Shown here piece after piece: positions 62,251 to 64,000 of a stretch of 64,000 bases of DNA. This DNA comes from an uncultured Pelagibacteraceae bacterium (GTDB taxonomy: Bacteria; Pseudomonadota; Alphaproteobacteria; Pelagibacterales; Pelagibacteraceae), in contig CACPKA010000002.1 of NCBI GenBank assembly GCA_902634485.1, positions 1-64,000 of the forward strand. The letters are read 5' to 3'. Numbering within the stretch: position 1 is the first letter of the stretch; each line of letters begins with the position of its first letter. The translations under genes were made by a program, and so were the position numbers. The notes beneath the pieces are model-generated. The model worked only from the letters and a program-made list of their open reading frames with translations, did not search any database and was not told where the DNA came from.

Positions 62251-62809
62251 AAATAAAACTGCAGTTTTTATCTCTGGAAATGGTTCAAATTTAAGAAATT
62301 TAATAAAATTTTCAAAAAATAAAAATTCTCCAATTATTATAGATTTAGTAATTTCTAATAATAAAAATGCAAAAGGATTACTTTATACTTATCGAAAAAA
62401 AATAGAAAATAAAGTAATAAACTTTAGAAATCAAAAGTTATCTGAAAAAAAAATTTTAAAAATATTAAGCAAAAAAAAAATTAAATTGATTTGTTTGGCT
62501 GGATTTATGAAAATTTTATCAAAGAAATTTATTCAAAAGTTTGGTGGAATAATATTAAATATCCATCCATCTTTGCTACCAAAGTATAAAGGTTTAAATA
62601 CTCATAAACGTGCTTTATTAAATAACGAAAAATATTCAGGTTGCACTGTGCACTATGTTACTTCTAAATTAGACTCTGGAAAAATAATAATACAAAAAAA
62701 AGTTAAAATATCTAAATATGAAAATGAAATAACTTTAAAAAAAAAAATTCTTAAACTTGAACATGCAATCTATCCTGAAGCTATAAAAAAAATTATTGCT
62801 GATCTTTGA
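62225..62809 (+). CDS. purN: Phosphoribosylglycinamide formyltransferase
   Basis: A 194-residue 10-formyl-THF-dependent enzyme. FISGNGSNLRNLIKF near the start, LAGFMKILS, NIHPSLLPKYKGLNTHKRAL with the catalytic Asn/His, and GCTVHYVTSKLDSGKII with the Asp are all present. It begins inside purM and ends 17 bases inside the convergent ndk gene. Confidence 0.95.
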   Translation: MKKLIGLDKNKTAVFISGNGSNLRNLIKFSKNKNSPIIIDLVISNNKNAKGLLYTYRKKIENKVINFRNQKLSEKKILKILSKKKIKLICLAGFMKILSKKFIQKFGGIILNIHPSLLPKYKGLNTHKRALLNNEKYSGCTVHYVTSKLDSGKIIIQKKVKISKYENEITLKKKILKLEHAIYPEAIKKIIADL

Positions 62810-63209
62810 AAAAAAAGCTGATTTCTATTTTTGCATTTTCTAAACTATCAGATCCATGGACAGAATTTTTATCAATTGAAATTCCATATTCCTTTCTAAT
62901 TGTACCTTCATCAGCTTTTTTAGGATCAGTTGCTCCCATTAATTTTCTATTTTCCTTAACGGCATCATTTTTTTCAAGAATCATTACGATAATAGGCCCA
63001 GAAGACAAATAATCACATAAATCAGAGTAAAAAGGTTTAGTTTCATGTACTTTATAGAACAGTTCTGCCTCACTTTTAGTTAATTGAATTTTTTTTTCTT
63101 TAGCTATTTTAAACCCATTACTTATAAATTCTTCTTTAATTTTATTTTCTAAGGCTCTTTCAATAGCATCTGGCTTAATAATTGACAAAGTTTTTTCTAA
63201 ATCACTCAT
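62793..63209 (-). CDS. ndk: Nucleoside diphosphate kinase
   Basis: A kinase of about 138 residues that balances NTP and dNTP pools. [14 protein letters not shown] at the N-terminus, the catalytic His in [20 protein letters not shown], and [17 protein letters not shown] are conserved. I prefer ATG 63209 (MSDLEKTL) to the ATG five codons upstream, which lies inside the pepA stop region. It overlaps both the pepA end and the convergent purN end. Confidence 0.95.
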   Translation of the reverse strand: MSDLEKTLSIIKPDAIERALENKIKEEFISNGFKIAKEKKIQLTKSEAELFYKVHETKPFYSDLCDYLSSGPIIVMILEKNDAVKENRKLMGATDPKKADEGTIRKEYGISIDKNSVHGSDSLENAKIEISFFFKDQQ

Positions 63210-64000
63210 AATTATCCTCCACAAACTGATTTAATAATCTTACTCCATAACCAGTTGCACCACCAGAATTTAACGCACCAGCATATTTTGAGAAAGCCAT
63301 TCCAGCTATATCAAGATGAGCCCAAGGCGTTTTATTAATGATAAATCTTTGTAAAAATTGTGCAGCAGTTGTAGAACCTGCTCCACCAACATAGTTTATA
63401 TTTTGCATGTCAGCATTTTTTGAATTCATTAGTTTGTCATAATTTTTATGTAGAGGTAGCCTCCATACTTTTTCATCAACTTTTTCTCCAGCATCAAAAA
63501 TTTGTTTTGAAAGTTTGTCATTGTTTGAAAACAAGCCTGCATATTCTGATCCTAAACAAACAATTATTGCGCCTGTTAGTGTAGCTAAGTCTACCATTAG
63601 CTGAGGTTTATATTTTTTTTCAGTAAAAGTTAAAGCATCAGCTAAAACTAATCTTCCTTCTGCATCAGTATTTAAAACTTCTATTGTCTTACCGCTGTAT
63701 GATTTTACTATATCACCAGGTCTTTGTGCATTTCCACCAGGCATATTCTCAACTAAACCAACAACACCAACAGCATTTATTTTTGCTTTTCTTATAGCAA
63801 AGTTTTTCATTAATCCTACTACGACTGCTGAACCTGCCATATCATAAGTCATATCTTCCATAAATCTCGCAGGTTTTAAAGATATGCCTCCAGTGTCAAA
63901 ACAAACTCCTTTACCAACAAAACCTAAAGGTTTTGATTTAGATTTAGATCCCTTCCACTCTATAGTTACAAGATAAGATCCTCTTATGCTACCTTGACCA
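63202..64000 (-). CDS. pepA: Leucyl aminopeptidase (PepA), C-terminal part
   Basis: The 3' part of an M17 aminopeptidase, about 265 residues, running off the right edge. [15 protein letters not shown], the metal-binding [14 protein letters not shown] and [14 protein letters not shown] are M17 hallmarks with the Zn/Mn ligands and the catalytic Lys/Arg. The frame is open from the edge, so the ATG at 63861 (MEDMTYDM) is internal. It releases N-terminal residues from peptides in the cytoplasm. Confidence 0.95.
   Translation of the reverse strand, partial: GQGSIRGSYLVTIEWKGSKSKSKPLGFVGKGVCFDTGGISLKPARFMEDMTYDMAGSAVVVGLMKNFAIRKAKINAVGVVGLVENMPGGNAQRPGDIVKSYSGKTIEVLNTDAEGRLVLADALTFTEKKYKPQLMVDLATLTGAIIVCLGSEYAGLFSNNDKLSKQIFDAGEKVDEKVWRLPLHKNYDKLMNSKNADMQNINYVGGAGSTTAAQFLQRFIINKTPWAHLDIAGMAFSKYAGALNSGGATGYGVRLLNQFVEDNYE

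Overview
The window is an AT-rich, densely packed bacterial chromosome segment that I read as a SAR11-type marine alphaproteobacterium (Pelagibacterales). The evidence is gene content and style rather than a database hit. Intergenic gaps are tiny and stop/start overlaps are common. It carries a thiamin-pyrophosphate riboswitch in front of a sodium:solute symporter (the Pelagibacter ThiV arrangement), thiG/thiS, a dimethylglycine dehydrogenase-ETF-ETF:quinone oxidoreductase operon, DmdA-like and DddP-like proteins, and alphaproteobacterial families such as NDUFA12, DUF2155, DUF3553, DUF3726 and a TSCPD protein. I found no rRNA, tRNA, CRISPR array, insertion sequence or prophage.

Layout. 0-4.3 kb (minus): PabC (cut by the window edge), PabA, PabB/TrpE-like, an MFS transporter and a cystathionine beta-lyase-like enzyme. 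4.4-5.2 kb (plus): a 27-residue basic peptide and a membrane protein, then a GC-rich stretch that looks like a structured RNA. 5.4-10.8 kb: mnmA, DUF3553, cysQ-like, a 47-residue membrane peptide, recX, an ABA4-like membrane protein, a DsbA-fold isomerase, a rhodanese and a glycosyltransferase-like protein. 10.8-20.5 kb (minus): HU, rseP, thiV with its riboswitch, the fbpABC ferric-iron ABC transporter with two tandem Fur-type boxes, a LysR regulator, acuI and folE. 20.5-21.4 kb (plus): hisI and DUF2237.

21.4-43.7 kb is a C1/methylated-compound region. One minus-strand operon feeds electrons from dimethylglycine through ETF to ubiquinone. A second long minus-strand run starts at about 37.5 kb with a Rieske oxygenase and a DddP-like M24 protein. 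It continues through an APS-kinase-like protein, a nucleotidyltransferase, a 2-oxoglutarate oxygenase, 3-hydroxyacyl-CoA dehydrogenase-like and enoyl-CoA hydratase-like enzymes, then redox and sulfur proteins. Divergent from it are a MetF-like and a DmdA-like (GcvT-fold) protein. Next comes a poorly characterised block of a CxxC peptide, DUF3726, a 553-residue unknown and an M19 dipeptidase.

43.8-64 kb is mostly housekeeping: purEK, an AsmA-like protein, prfB with a programmed +1 frameshift, PBP1A, an RNase E/G lacking the Zn-link, thiGS, aroQ-accBC, DUF2155/NDUFA12, a stand-alone TSCPD protein, aspS, an Hda-like ATPase, DUF2066, purMN, ndk and pepA (cut by the right edge).

The best candidates for something undescribed are the Rieske/DddP-like/2OG/APS-kinase-like operon with its divergent demethylation pair, the DUF3726-unknown-M19 block, and the GC-rich RNA candidate at about 5.2-5.33 kb. 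Functions are inferred from remembered family motifs; no search was run.
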